Origin: Gavia stellata
Taxonomy: Eukaryota > Chordata > Aves > Gaviiformes > Gaviidae
NCBI RefSeq assembly: GCF_030936135.1
Contig: NC_082597.1
Location: 78,908,495-78,972,494, forward strand
DNA: 64,000 bases
Direction of reading: 5' to 3'
Below the pieces are notes generated by a model. That model had not been told where the DNA came from. It made no database searches and saw only the letters and a program-made list of their open reading frames with translations. Both the position numbers and the translations under genes were made by a program. Below are positions 12,601-26,580 of this stretch, in pieces. The first letter of the stretch is position 1; each line of letters starts with the position of its first letter.

Positions 12601-15600
12601 TAGTAAGATGGATGGTTAAAGATGCCTGTATATCAATCATTGTCCCAGGGTTTATTGACCTGCCTTACTATGAATTTAAATGTTTGGTCAGTTGCATTGT
12701 GTGCACTAATTCATATGTTTCAGTTTACTGGAAAATCTCGTCATTTATGACTAGCTACTCCAGCATTAAATATTGGATTGTTGATGTTCTATTGAAGGTA
12801 CAATGTCAAGAGAAAGTGTTTGAGTAATGCTAGCATCTCCACTTAAAAATCAGTTTGTACAATAGGTCTCTAGCATATGAGACTTACTGTATTCCAATAT
12901 TATGATACAGTTACAGAAAAGACTTCACTGATAAATGATATAATGGTATTTAAACTTACCCAACGATGATGCAATTTTGCAGTAAAATTCCCAGTCTCCC
13001 TCCTGTGTCACCTAACCACAAACTGTGCGGTTAGTGCAAATTTACAAGTGTGCTGGCTGACTAGCTACAAAGCCACATTGAACAGAAGTGTTGAGCTCCT
13101 GCCACATCCTTTCCCTAAATGGGATAATTAGCTTTGTTCTTTCCACCTTCTCCAAGCTCAACTTGTGAAATTCTAAGGAATTTATATCTGAAAACTTTAC
13201 CTTCCTTTATTTTGGTTGAAACTGGCAAGAGAGTCAATGTGTTACTGTGAAGAGAAAGCAGGAATGCAAGACAGGCAATATGGGTACTGTGACTGTGCAA
13301 GTCTCATTTCCATAGGAAACAAGCAAGTCATGGTGATCTATGGACATAGCATAAATACCATGCCTTCTCTAGCCCAGGTCTCTGAAAACATAAGACACGT
13401 TAAGAAGCACTTTTGTATAATAGTAACTACACAGAACACTTTGCTGATAAAGTCAGTAAGCAGCATGATAATACGTTAAACCTAGTGAAAGACAATGCAT
13501 GCTATAAATAATAATGACACCTATCAAGTAGAAATTGTAGCGACTGAAGAAAAAGAGCTGAGACAAGTACAGACAGATTGGGGAAAGCTTATAGCAAGTT
13601 TGACACTGCCCCAAAACCCAAACATATTAAGAAATGATGTAACTTAGTAACATATGATCCAATACCTTATGCTTGGCTCTGATTGTCCTCTGTCAAAAAA
13701 CTCTGAAGTAGAGAGAGGGCGTTTTGGAGATGAGAAAGGGGAAAAAAAGTTTGAATCTCAGAAAAAAATAGTTTGTGCAATAGTTTAGAACAGTGGAGAC
13801 CATGATTGCATATCCTTGGTCTGCCACACATTTCATGTCTGACCACAAGAGCATTCTTTAAGCTTTCTCCACTTTAATTTCCAGTCTGCGCAATGAGAAT
13901 AATTCTGTAGCAAATAATATAAACAAATACTCAGATTAGATCTACTCCTACTTTCTCTGCTCACTTGAAATTTGAAGAGACTATTTCACAGCACTACTGT
14001 CAAATCATAAGATTAAATAATTGCAAAATTAATAATCAAATTACAAAGCTAAAGCGGAAGAACTGATAGTACTAAAGATTTTATGTCACCATAGAAAAAT
14101 ATAAAAATATGTAAGATAAATTGATAGGTACATTGGACTTCAAGTTGTACTGGGCAACTGGTAGGCCCGAATACCTCAGATAATACACATACACATCAAG
14201 CTATTACAGGTCTCATATTATTTGAACGTACTAGTTCTGTAGTTCTCATGGTCAGTTCTCAGGTTTGCGGAGACTTTTAACTGCCTTCTGTGCCATGTGA
14301 TAACGCCAACTGCTTCTGAAATGTTGCCAACCTTGAAAGTGCAGCAATTGCATTCACACAGAATTGCAATCTAAATTAGGTCTGGTTTGGGCTAACTCAG
14401 GTGTCTCCAGTCACTCAAGCTTTCTACAAATAGCATAGCTGAGAACATAATTAAGATGGCCCATTCACCTTGTCTATTCTCTGATAACATAAGATAGGAG
14501 ACAATGAAAATGGAAGGCAATATGCTTAAAATTGTAGAAGGAAATGTTTGAAAGCAACACATCATGTAAGGAAATAGAATCTTCAAGATGTTTTAATAAA
14601 ATCTAAAATAATTTGTTTATATGGTTAATGAGACTATATTGAACTACTTTGGGCATGGTGTGAAAATTATTATGTAAACAGTCATGTTTCAGGGCTTAAG
14701 CCAATTATTAAGACCACCATCTAATAAATCACTAAAGCATGTTAAGAGCATGCATGGTTTTGTTCAAGGCAATGGAACTATTCATGCTTAAAGGTGGTAT
14801 GCACTTAGGTGCTTTACTGGCTCAGGAGCTAACAGTCCAATGGTAGAAAGATAATACAACCGTGAGCAGGTCCTTTCGAAGGTGTCTATTATGTCTTTCT
14901 TTTACTTTCCCCTAAAACAAATAGTATAAGTTACCATCAAAGGCAGGATATTACGATAGATGGACCACTGGTCTTGTATTTTCCTGTAACTAGCGATTTT
15001 TCAATGCTAGTTTGTTTTTCCTTTTTCTGTGATGCATAGAGGAAAAAAGAATTACAAGCCCTATCTTCTGCATCATCTGTTTGACCTCTCTAAGAAGTGT
15101 ATCCACTAGGAAATGTAAATTATTAGAAATGTACATACTAGGAACAGACAATGGAGATTACCTTTTTTTAAACGTTATATAGCATCCAGGTTTTTTTAAG
15201 TAGATGGGAAAATCATTTCATTCTTCAGCAATGATGTCACTATGCTTGTAGCCCAAATGGTGTTCTCATTCTTGGCAAGTAACATTAAACAAAGAATGTA
15301 TGGTTTTCAAATGCTGCTCAGATTCAGTAAAAAGCATTTATGCAAACAAAAGCTGTTGTTGTGTCTAGAAACTGTTGTTTATCTTCAGAATGGAGCCATG
15401 TTAATAGTTTTAATATGCTAAAACGTGAGGTCCTAGATGGAGAGAATAATCAAATTCTGATCATCTGACTAAATAGCACTGTCATACTGTGATCTGAATT
15501 AGGACTATGTGCAAGAGAAAGCAAAGATTCAAACGTTGAAGCTTCAGGCCCTGAATAAGTTGTGCACAAATTAGATACCACAGAAGTCTCTTTTATTCTT

Positions 15601-16187
15601 ACATTCTATGGAAGATATAGTTGTGTTTCTAAGTTTTAACTGTATTTTCTTGAATGTCTAGAGAAAATATATGTATAATACTTAAATAGTCATTATGCTG
15701 CATCAGTATACAAATTTACTGATCTGATTAAACTGATGTCTTTCTTTTCTGGAATCTTGAAGGAGATGTACATTGAAGAGACATTGTGAGTTTTGGTTCA
15801 GAGTGGTTAATGTCCACAGCCAAAATCATTAAAGTCAATAGTGGGATCTTGGTGCTTTTGGTGTCCTCTATTTTCTGATGAGTGCTTATAATTTTATCAA
15901 AGGATATGATGGCATTGAGTGTGAATATATAGAGTTATCTTCATATTCATTTTACAGAGAATAAGCAAGGACTGAAAGCTTTTAGTTGAGAATGGTATCC
16001 CTAATAGAAGATAGGAATATACAAATAGATATGAAGTAGAATGAGCAGCATATTCTAGTGATGAGTTACTTGACTGCCAACATGAATTTTCAGTTTTAGC
16101 TTTTCTGTTTTACCTAAACATGTCTATTTCATTATAAAACAGTGTATAGTGGCATTCTTGCATGGGGCTGGAAGTCGGTCCCATGAG
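6684..16187. other. Intergenic DNA, no gene recognised
   Basis: About 9.5 kb of AT-rich DNA. A short duplication (ttctatttatatcat, twice near 7091-7124), another near 7635-7682 around agtttctgaatgg, and an A-rich run at 10123-10158 are visible. Reading frames up to 87 codons occur on both strands with no recognisable domain, signal peptide or splice-supported continuation. I see no RNA gene. Confidence 0.55.
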
Positions 16188-16365
16188 GATGACAGAGCAC
16201 TGGAACAGGTTGCCCAGAGTGGTTGTTGAGTCTCCATCCTTGGAGATACTCAAAAGCTATTTGGACATGGTCCTGGGCAACCAGCTCTAGATGGCCCTGC
16301 TTTGATTAGGTAGTCTCCAGATGGTCTCCAGAGGTCTATTCTAACCGTAACCATTCTGTGATTTC
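16188..16365 (+). repeat. CR1 LINE 3' end fragment
   Basis: The stretch contains the characteristic CR1 terminal phrases in order: cactggaacaggttgccca, gagtctccatccttggaga, tcctgggcaacc, gatggccctgctt, gtctccagaggt and finally ccattctgtgatt. This is the 3' terminal part of a sense-oriented CR1 element, severely 5'-truncated as is usual for CR1 in sauropsids. It has no coding capacity. Confidence 0.9.
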
Positions 16366-19300
16366 ATTGCTTGCCTCTAAAAAAAGAAGGGAATATATGT
16401 GTTGGTGTTCAGATGAAGAATTCTGTTTATAGTAGCATCCAGAGTCATCTTTGTGAAGATACTCAGCATGTCGCAGTGAAAAACTTTCGAAGTTTCCAAT
16501 GCAGAAAAGTTAATATGGTTCTCAATTTTCTTCATTGTCCTTCAGTTCTTCTCTAGCTATTAGTTGTCAGGGGGAGAGGAGGCTAACGACTCTACAGTAC
16601 TTGATGTGTTTATAGTTGGGATGTGATAAGGACTGAGCAAAAGAACAGGGGAACAGCCTTACTCCTCCTAAATTGGTGGGTACAACCAAATAGAGAGTAT
16701 GATGTTCTAGCTAGGCAAAGATTTAGCAAGTGAGAATAAGAAGAATACAGAAAATAATTTACAGATCTTCTTATGGGGAAAAGTGTATATGACTATTTTG
16801 CGTGTCATTTTATCTGGATGGCTCCCCTCATAATTTGGCACTCCTTAGCCAATTTCAGTCACATTTGACTGAATGGGAAAGGCCTCAGTGAGAAGTTCCC
16901 ATAAGTCTGAATATAGGTAACGGAGAAGGATTCATTAAAGGTCCATTTGAAGAATAGCCTGCAGCTGTATTCATCGCCAAAAACACTACATGGGAGAAAA
17001 AAATCTTAATTTCTTCAGCCACAGGAAACACTTCAACTGGAGTTCGTATTTTTTTAAACATCTGCTTCAAATAATGACACGAAAAAACCCATCAGGAACC
17101 AAGTGTTAGTTTTGATATTTCAGTGTGACTTGTCTTAATATTTACCTAGTGTCCAGGAAAAATGATGAGAAGAAAACAAGAAAGGAAGTGGAAGATTGGA
17201 GGAGAAAAGAGAAGAAATGGTAGCTATATGAAGTACTTTTTTTTTTTTTTAAATTTAAAATGTTCGTCTATGTATCTAAACATCTTTTCATCTCAATATC
17301 TCTTTAACATTCAGTGGAACAAAGAAGGAACATCTGTATGTCATCTGTATGTCAGCTACATGCCATACTGTTGTAAAGCACAACCTCCAGACCATTTGGA
17401 TGACTGCATTATTATCAAGGCAAGTAAGACATTAGAAGCCATTTCTGAAGTAATATACAAGCAAAGGTAGATTGTTAGTTTCCGTAGGTTGGTTTCTCCC
17501 AATTTGAGGCAGCCATGGAGTTGTGTAGGTGCCACGCAACTTGCCATTTAAAATTGTGGGGGTAAAAAAAAAATATTTCCATCTTTTCAAATGACATGTT
17601 TTTTTCTTACTTAATGACAGAATCCAAGATCTGTTTGATTATTTTTAGATGTCACATTCCAGTCCACAGATCCACTCCCAGTGATTAGGAATGAATAAAC
17701 TTTCCTCCAGCATGACACAAAATCTCTTTATCATCTGTAATACAATCTTCCTCGTATAAAACTGAAATTAAGCAATCTGTCTGGATTATGTCTTCTGTTT
17801 CTGAGAATCTCTGAGGCAACTGCATGTGATCATTCTGCAGTTTGCTATGCTTCATATATATTTGTGTGTCTCAACGTCAGAGTCTTAAGAAGTTCCAGCT
17901 GCTAACTTAGCTTTGCCCAAGGTTGAGAAATTTGTACGTTCTTTCTCTCACTTGCTGCCTCTCATGTAATAATTCTCTGGCATCTAATTAAGTAGTGACC
18001 TGGGGTCAGATAAGGTCATTTTTTATCCAAGTTCCTATTGTCACAAGCCTTAATGGAAGTTAATAATCTTTTGCACATTTATGTGTCTATTGAATTTGGC
18101 CCAGGCTGTGAAAATAATATACAAGAGACAGAAGTGCGAACACACTAGGAAAACAAAAGAGCAATTTAATTAAGTTTTTAAAAAGTATTTTATACAATCT
18201 AACCTCATTTTTGCCTCTGTTTTTTTTTTTTTTAGCCTTTAATGTTTGCCCTAGAAGACTTTTTATCTACAAAGATTATATCAGCTCAACTAGAAATCAC
18301 ACAGGACAGTTAAATGTAAAAGGGAATTGCAGTAATACAGTTGGAGTAACACAGAGCAAGAATCAGCTGCAGGCAGGACATTTTAACGTGCTGAGGTAAA
18401 AATTGTTTTGCAAATTTGCCAGTGTGCTGAATAGATGAGGCTGATTACGTTAGCTCCCCAAGATGTAACACAACCTAAGTGTACCCAGGGAAGCAGCAGT
18501 TCACAGTGGGAAGCATTTTTCCATTAATTGGTAAGACGAGTCATGATCATTTACCTATGGGTTTTCTATTGTGTAGAGAACAGTCTTTATCTGATGCTGA
18601 GGTGCAGTATTTGTACTTTGAGTTACAGTGTTTGGATAGAGAAAGGGATTTCTGATGGGACTCTTCACTTTCAAGAAGTTTCATCTTAAGAAGATTCTTC
18701 TCTTTTGGAAAATTATTGAATCTCTCATTATATGGTGCACTGAAGAGGCAGGTAAATTGAATTTCAAACTTGCATTGGAGATAAGCCTCCCTTATCAGGG
18801 ACAGCTAAGTATTCCGAACAGATCAGTTTAGCGCTGGAAGCGTAGCTATAGGTGCAGAATGGTAGCTTAGGCTTTGTGCTCACAGGAGTGTTACAAGCAA
18901 AGAATATCCTTTCCACCACCCAGCTCTTAAATCTAGGTATAAAAAGGTTATGGGTACTGAATGTCTGCTTGCTTTACAGCAGATTGAGTGGGGAACAGAC
19001 AGTGGCCTGGCTATTTGAATTATTTGAATGAAGTTGAATGGATGTTGGGTTTTGCTACTATTTTAGACAAAAAATGTATTTATGCTGAAGATTTTTTTTG
19101 TTTGAGATGCCCTGCAAACAAATCAAACCTACAACTCATTACAGTCTCAAATGATTACAGAACATTGTAAGCTTTACAAAAAAAACCAACCACCCACACT
19201 TGTTTCTGTGCAACAGTGTTTAATTGTAACTATTATTTTATAACCACTAAAGGCCAAAACGTTCTTCACTCATGTGCACAGCTTCTATTGCGAAAGACCC

Positions 19301-21384
19301 AGCAATTGCCTCTAAAATATTCTGATTTTCGTCTTCTTGCTATAGCTGCCTCTTTCGTCCATGCTGGCGAAGCTTACGGTAAGAATGCTGTAATTCTAAC
19401 ATGCTCCTTGCTGTCTTAAGTAGTTTTCACAGCAGTATTTTCAGAGTGTTTGTGAAGCTTACCATATGGTTTCCACACTTCAGTGCTGACCGGACTCTGG
19501 CTATTACCAACAGACATGAACAACACATCTTCAGAAACTCATGTTCTGTACTCCTTGCCTCTTGCATCAGTTCGTTTTTGCAAAAGATCTGTAATAAAGT
19601 AGTCTGCACTAAAACAGGAGAAACTGAAATCAATTGTTCTATATAGGTAAAGCTGCTGCCCACACCCAGGACACTATTCTGTGGCTGCTCTACCAGTGCT
19701 GTTTGTCCTTGTACACCTCTTGAATTTACTTTATAGTTACTTTGTTGAATGATTTCTTGTTTATAAAAGAAAAAAAGCTGAAAATACTCACTAAGAGGGT
19801 GCTAAGCAGCTCAACTCTTATGACAAACAAGACAACTAATTTACGTGAACACTGCCATCTTTCTATTAGCCTGTCCTCCATTTGTGTGTTCACCTCTCAC
19901 TGTAGTTTTCTGTCCTAAATTTTGATAAGGAATATTTTGGTACACATGTGCTTTTGTTTGGCCTCTTAACAAGAATTCTGTTTCCCATTTTGTCCTACAC
20001 GGTGGAGTTTTAAATATATGTAGGTGCTAATTCATGTTGAATTCAAAGTGAATTAAATGCCTTAACAAATACATTTAGAAATGTAGCCACCCTTAATATA
20101 AATACTAGTTAGAAATGTATCCACTAGATTGGGAATGCCATGATCCAGACAATTTTTTTTTTCACTCATCTTTGATTTTGCACCATAGGGAGTTTTCATG
20201 GATGGGCCTAGGAGACTAGTCTTCCTCCAGACAGTAGAAAAAGAAAATATTTCTGTTTAGATTGAGCTTTCTAGGCATTATGAGTCAATCTGCTATATAG
20301 AGGATAGAGAGTAGTGCAACTGGCTGTGGAAGACTTGCTGTTTGTATCACTTAAAAAAAGTAACTTTAATTGATGCAGTTATTTTTAAATCAAATTCCAT
20401 CATAGGGAAGGAAAAGAGTTAAATGCTGTATTTTCCTTTGAAGGTTTTCCTAGGTACTTTTAAGTAACCTTTCGTCTGGATAGAGAGGGTTCAAATAATA
20501 ACTATGTAAGTTTGCTTCCCAGACAACTTTAGCTTTCCAGGTTTCTAAGTTTTCACAATTAATTGTTTAGTTCTTTTCCTTCTCATGAATTAAAGAAAAA
20601 GAATGAATCATCTGACTTTACATTTTTGGTAAAACCTGTGATTTTGGCTTACAGAATGGTACGTTCCGATTAAAGTAAAAGCCAAGCAATCCAGTTTACC
20701 AATGATGTAAGGCAATACAGCTTCATCAGCTGCTGCTTTTGCACACTCAGAAATCTAGTATTGTAGCAGCTTAAGGACTAGAAATAGCATGGCTATGTCC
20801 ACTGCTAAGGCTACAGTAATACACACTGAAGACAGCAGAGCCATTTCTCCACCCTGAAAGATGTTAGTGTCTTCTGTTGGAGCTGACTCTGCAGGTTTCA
20901 GAAGCACAGAATGGCAGATTGTGCTTTGTGAACCTTGCTCGCTGAGTAACAAGATCTCTTTCATGTGTTCTCAAACCTGAATGGAAGTTTAGGAAATAAC
21001 AATTCAGCTGCACATCTGTGCAAAGAAGTTAAGAGCAGTAAGACCATTCTATGTCTGTCTCAACTTTGGGATCTGACATGCAAAAGTAGAAGGTGCAACA
21101 TATTCATCTGCTCTCCTTCCAGACCAGGCAGCCTGAACATAAATGAGGAGGATTAAATGTAGCTTTGGTGAGTTACCTGCTGAGCTCGGCTACTATTAGC
21201 ACATGATAGTGCAAATTTACAGCTAGTGCAGCCCATAAGTCAGTTTGTATTCCTCAGAAGTGCCAAGATAGCAAGAAGGAATTTAGGATTTTCTGAGCCA
21301 TAATTATTTCCCCAGCAATCTAGCAGGACAATAAGTATTATGCCATCCTCTATACCTTGGGCCACTGGAACTGTGGCAAGGATG
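16366..21384. other. Intergenic DNA, no gene recognised
   Basis: AT-rich DNA with poly-T runs near 17240 and 18220. Short reading frames occur but none has a domain. On the minus strand at 20755-20964, a 69-codon frame ends in a hydrophobic segment that could form a single membrane span (discussed in findings). No supported gene or RNA. Confidence 0.5.
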
Positions 21385-21475
21385 CATTGTCTGACTCTCC
21401 TTAAGTCACTGCCTGCCTTTCTTTGCCTTATTTTCCCCATCTTTGTAAAAACATTACCTTTTTGGGTTTGGAAAG
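21385..21475 (+). repeat. Possible MIR-like SINE remnant
   Basis: The run cttaagtcactgcctgcc followed by ctttgccttattttcccc and atctttgtaaaa parallels the MIR segment that encodes a pattern of gggcaagtcacttaacc, gcctcagtttcc, catctgtaaaa. Only this short core is recognisable, and it is heavily diverged. Confidence 0.4.
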
Positions 21476-21559
21476 ACTAATTTGTTAGTGTTTATAATGT
21501 GCAGTCATCTGTTCCATGCAGAATTCTGTTATAAATTCATAATAAAGATTAAAATGAGT

Positions 21560-22960
21560 GGAAACCTAACTAAATATGATCTACATAAGAGACTCAATAT
21601 GGCTTCTATAAAGGAAAGTTCTGCCTTACAGACCTCTGGGTGATCTTTCAGAGGATCAACACATGTGTAGATGATGTTGCTCCAGGCAATATAGTCTGTG
21701 TAGATACGTAATGCATTTAATGAAATCCCTCACTGGAAGCTTTTTAGAAAATTAATCAGCCATAGAACAAAAAGGAAGGTCCTTGGATAACTAAACAGTT
21801 GACTAAAATATCAATTAAGGAGAAGTGTAAAAAGTCAGTTTTACAATGGACTGGTCATTTGCAAAGTTCAGCAACGGTCTGTGTTAGAATATACTCTATT
21901 CAACGTACGCATAAATAACCTGGAAGCAGAGGTAAACATTGAGATTAAAAGTTTGTGGAAGATACTAGGTTATTCAGGATAGAAAGGAGAAGAGAAGACT
22001 GTGAAGAAGAACTTACAGAACTGAGTCCCTGGGCAATAAAATGGCAGTTGAAATTCAGTGTAGATAGATGTGAAGTGATACACATGGTGAAAACAGCTCT
22101 CATACAGTCGTATGTAAAATTGAACCAGCTGTTACCACTCAAGAGCAAGTTTCTGAGGTTATGATCTTTAGTTTCATAAAACGTTGATTCATTGCTCAAT
22201 GACAGTCAAAAAAACAAAGCAACTGTTAGGCATTGTCAGGATTGAAAACAAAACAGAGAACACCATTATGCCACAGGATTATGCCACCATGTACATTTAT
22301 AGTTCAACCGTTTTTTGAATACTGTGCAAGTTCCGATCCCTTGATCTCAGAAAGGAGTATATTAAAACTGGAATATGTTCTGAGAAGGCAAAAAAGGTGA
22401 TGAAGGTATGGAGTTTCTGTAGAAGGGGTGGATTAGCAGGCTAGGCATTTTTAACTTGGAAAAGGGTGATTTAGAGGGCTGATGACAGATCCACAGAATC
22501 CTGGCTTTCATGGGGACAGTTGATGTGGATCAGCTGTTCACTGTCTCTTCTCATACAAAAACTAAGGACCATCAAATGAAGTTGGCTAAGCCAACTTCAA
22601 AACAAATATAATATGGAAGTTCGTTATGCGAAGGGTGGTAGACCCATGGAACTGCTTTCCAAAAGGCATTGTAGATGCTCGTATTTATGTGTATTTTAGG
22701 GGAGAGTGGACAAGCACTTAGAAAAGAAGTCCACTGAAGATTACTAAACAGAAAAATTCCATTAAGCTCAGGAAATTGCGTGACCTGAATATAATTGGAG
22801 ACTGAGGGACTATTGAAGGGAAAGTCAAGTCTGTTTTTTCTCTGTTGCTCTTCACTGAGCATCCACTTATGGCTACTGTTAGAAAAAAGATACTAGGCTA
22901 AATGGACCCCTGGTTTGAATCCATAGATGCATTTCTGATCTTATATGAGCCTTATTTCTT
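21560..22960 (+). repeat. Old CR1/L3-type LINE remnant, sense
   Basis: Conceptual translation shows broken reverse-transcriptase C-terminal traits across frames: an INNLE-like block near 21915, then DCEEELTELSPWAIKWQLKF followed by a SVDRCEVIHM-like block near 21995-22090. These match the order DCExLQxDLxxLxxWxxxWQxxFxxxKCKVxHx of CR1 elements. Near 22620-22700 there is the later phrase around a wrong-side cgaagggtggtagacccatggaa. At 22870-22950 the sequence runs through tactgttagaaaaaag, atactaggctaaatggaccc and a terminal cttatatgagccttat, which resembles the 3' end of ancient CR1/L3 elements. All frames are broken. I infer a very old insertion. Confidence 0.7.
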
Positions 22961-24012
22961 TTGCTTAGCTGCAGATGCTGAGCACTCACGCTAAGAATAT
23001 AAGAAGTGCAAATAATGTGTTTCTTTTTTAAAAACAATAAAGACTGAAGTCACCCAGTTAGAGGTTGTTGGGCAAGTAGTGTTCTGTGTTATTAGGCTAT
23101 TTAGATATCTAAGTAAGAATTTAGAGCTGATATTTTCATAAAACTTAAAGGGAGGCTGACTTCCAAATCAAACTGAATTGCAGTCAGGTTTAGATATTTC
23201 ATTGTATTTGTTGTCCTTGAAAACTGGGGCATAAAATAACATACAGGCAATATTTAGAGAGTTATGATTCCAGTTAAAATTATGTTGACTTTTGCACTTT
23301 AATTAGGGATTCATTTACCCTCTTATTATTTAAGACTATTAAGCCGCCATACTTATTTTCAATACAGGGTGAGTAGAAACTCATGTTTCTGCTTTAAATT
23401 TTCATCCCCAAAGCCTAAAAAGAGAAAAAAACCAAAGAGTTCAAAACCAAGCTGATGTTAATCATGATTTTCCAGGAAACATGACTGTTCCATAAATGTA
23501 TTCTGTTGTTCATTCAAGCAGAATAGTGCTCTCTGTATTTGCTGATTCACTGAGGCTCCTATAACACTCCAGAATGTGTAACCCTTTAGAATGTCTTTTT
23601 CTGAAGAATCAACTGTTTGGTTTTTTTCAGCTAAGACTCAACAAAAAATTATGTGGATCCTTAATGCATATATTTCTTAAAACCTCAAACTAAACAGTTT
23701 AAGATCTAGAAGAAGATTGCTGTCCAAGATCATATTAATGCTCTCAAATATTTCATCTGAGAATTTATGTATGAATGGACATTCCCAAAGCATATGCATT
23801 AGATTAACATTCAGTCCAGCACAGCTACAATGCATAACATTTTCTTTAATGAATTCCAGGGATTTTAGGAGAGTGTATTTTACATTATTAACTTCAGCTT
23901 AAAGCTATTAACAGCAATTAATCCTCTTTTCTGTTTAACTTCATGAGATTTATGCAAGTTTAGGATTTTGAAAAGAATATTGTTATATTAGCTTAACACT
24001 ACTAACGAAGGG
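22961..24012. other. Intergenic DNA, nothing recognised
   Basis: AT-rich sequence with only short uninformative reading frames, the longest 61 codons at 23717-23902. No repeat family or RNA gene was recognised. Confidence 0.5.
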
Positions 24013-24036
24013 ATAAATAGTGAAATCACTATTTAT
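24013..24036. repeat. Perfect 10-bp inverted repeat with 4-nt loop
   Basis: ATAAATAGTG (24013-24022) and CACTATTTAT (24027-24036) are exact reverse complements around the loop AAAT. The arms are AT-rich, so the hairpin would be of modest stability. No T-run follows and there is no adjacent gene, so no terminator or RNA role is inferred. Confidence 0.85.
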
Positions 24037-24073
24037 TCACTGTCTATCCAGTGAAAATTCACTGTCTATCCAG
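24035..24073. repeat. Short direct duplication, 17 bp at 22-bp spacing
   Basis: The 17-mer attcactgtctatccag occurs at 24035-24051 and again at 24057-24073, overlapping the right arm of the adjacent inverted repeat. It is probably a slippage product. Confidence 0.85.
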
Positions 24074-25924
24074 ATGCCACCATGGTGCCCATCATTAACA
24101 TGCCTACTCAGTTCACAGTTAAGTAAGTCCTCTAGTTAGCACACTAGGACTCTGAATGCCACTTAAAGACTCCTGCTGATTAGAAAATTAATATATTTTT
24201 ATATGTATATACACGTATATAGTATATCTAGCAATCTAGTCCAAGATTTCTGATAAAATTAGGATATTTCTTACTGCATTAAGGCTTTTGCTGTTATTAT
24301 TTGTTGCTTGCGGTGTATATTAACCCTCAATAATCATAATCTGTAAGGTTAGCACATCACTTTAGTTCTTAATGTCAGATTAATGCACAATAAAACAATA
24401 TCAGGTAGTAGACAACAGCCTGTTTCTTGGTCTGCACATCTAGTAAATAATAAAGTGCGAAAATTCACAATTTTTGAGTTGGAATAAGAGTATTTCTGAA
24501 GTTCTGAATGAAGGAGGAAAAACTCACTAAGAATTTTGCTACCAACATCAGTGCATCCAAGACTCAAGTCTAAAAATACAAGCAGTGTAGATCATAATTT
24601 TGTTATTTTAGGTTTTTTTCTGCTCCTCTAGCTCTAATAAATAATGCTATTAGCCAGTTTGCTTAATGGCATTTAGAATTTTTAATATTTTAGCGTATTA
24701 TTTAAATCATAAGACAGAGTGCATCAGCTCCTGTATATTGGGCCTTTATTCGGGAAGATGCTTAACATAGTTTGTCACTTTAAACAGGAGTTGTCTTGTT
24801 CATTTAAGAGCATTGTTCAGGTACTTAAAAGTTATGCTCGTGTTTAAATTCCTTGCTGCATAGGAGATTTGTTTCTTAAAGTAATGTATGCCACTTTAGA
24901 TATAACCAAACAATGCCTGCTTCTGTCCCAGTCTGGTGTGGAGGTGTATGGCTACATGACTTAATATAAGGCAGATACGGCAATTCCTTTTATCTTCCTT
25001 TTCTTCCCTCCACAAGCCAAAGTTGCTACTCCTGCCATTGTTCAGGGTGGATACCATTTTGTTTCTTCACTAAATGTTGAAGATAAGACATTCTGAGATT
25101 GAAAGAGTACTTTGGACACTTCCTTCAAGATCTTGAAATATGCTGTAAGACAAATCGGTGAAGACTTACTTGTGGCCTTGCTTGCCTGTTTCGCACAATT
25201 GTTACAAGAAGGCGGCAGTTTGATTTTCTCCATTTCATCTACATTGTTAAGCCTTCTGAGCTCCTCTGTTTGGAGACTTTATACAAACCCATTGAAGAAA
25301 CCGGGGATTAAATGAACAGAGATCTACAGAATCTTTTTAAACCAACAGGAAGATAACTCCATGTTAGAATTCATGTGCAGCTGCCAGTTGTACTAAGTGA
25401 AAAATTTACATCGATTTTCTTTTAAATGAAAACTCAGTTTTTGTTGACATTTAATTTTAAGTTCCATCTCCCCTTCTCCTGAGCCGAGGCTTCCAAAGGG
25501 TATGTACCTTCCTCAGTGTTCAGTGGTTGTCAGGCTCCCACAATACATCACAGTATGTCAGCGAGAGCAAAGACTACTATAACAGCGAAGAGAGTCAGAG
25601 TTTCTAGTATTGCGTATCAGAATAATTATAATGAGCTACAGATCCAGCAATAAAAAGTTATCTTGAAAAAGAAAATGGGATCTCACTATTTAAAACCTTT
25701 CTTTTCAGAACCAGTGTATCCCAACTGCAGTATTCAAATGCAAATCTTAATATTCACAAGACCATGAAATTAAGAGTAAAAAGAATTTACACATTAATAA
25801 ATTACATCCTAGAATAATAAATATATGGTTAATTAGTATATGTGGACATACCAACTGCCTGCTAGTTTTCATTTTATTTGAAGGACAGAGTATGTCCAAA
25901 GTCATCTCCACAACATAAAACATT
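24074..25924. other. Intergenic DNA, no gene recognised
   Basis: AT-rich sequence with a TA/TG-rich stretch at about 24190-24230. Opposite-strand short frames at 25042-25315 are mutual shadows. No supported feature. Confidence 0.5.
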
Positions 25925-26020
25925 TTACATAACTTGGATTAGATCCTATTTCCTGTGAAGTAAGGAGAATTTTGCCATAGACTTCAATGGACCTAACTCT
26001 TGCCCAGGTGCTTATGTAGA
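25925..26020. repeat. Copy of an old palindromic interspersed repeat
   Basis: The order ggattagatcctatttcctg, aattttgccatagacttcaa, tggacctaactcttg resembles the recurrent amniote repeat core built on a 'gccattgacttcaatgg' palindrome. Similar cores occur at about 26525-26580, 31690-31745 and 36893-36940. I cannot name the family from sequence alone. Confidence 0.45.
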
Positions 26021-26524
26021 CATTTGAGGCAAAGCAAAGAAAATGAAAGAAAAACCCCACTGTTATTCTGTCTTACTTGCAATTAGCACCAGTGTTAATG
26101 ACTAACATGAGACACAGGACAATGGATAAGGCAGCTCACAAAATACTGTAATTTGGAGCATGCCAGAATTTATATGTTCAATTACATTGTTACATTGTAT
26201 TGTAGGAAAAAAGCCTTATAAATACTAATTCAACATTTTTAATTGAACACAAGGGTTAGTATCTTACTCAATTAAATAATTAGCAGATAGTAAGCCATAT
26301 CAGGCAAGTTCAACTAGTTGAAATGTGTTAAGAATTCTTAGTCGACTTCAGGGGTCTTTGTACCAAGCTTGCATGTAAATGTACAAAATGGTCTTGATTA
26401 TTTGTAATTAGATGTTTTTATTTTTTTAAAGACTAGATTCCAAATTAAATATGGCCTATTTTAACCCTCTGGGCAGTAAGTATTTCCGTTGATTTGTTTA
26501 GTGCAGCTGTAATGTAGATAGCTT

Positions 26525-26580
26525 GATCCTTCTACTCTTGAAATTAATGGCAAAATTCCTGCTGATTCCAGCAGGAAAAC
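26525..26580. repeat. Copy of an old palindromic interspersed repeat
   Basis: The segment gatccttctactcttgaaat, taatggcaaaattcctgctg, attccagcagg has the same core as the copy near 25.95 kb, with a degenerate inverted symmetry around aaatt. Family name unknown. Confidence 0.4.
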
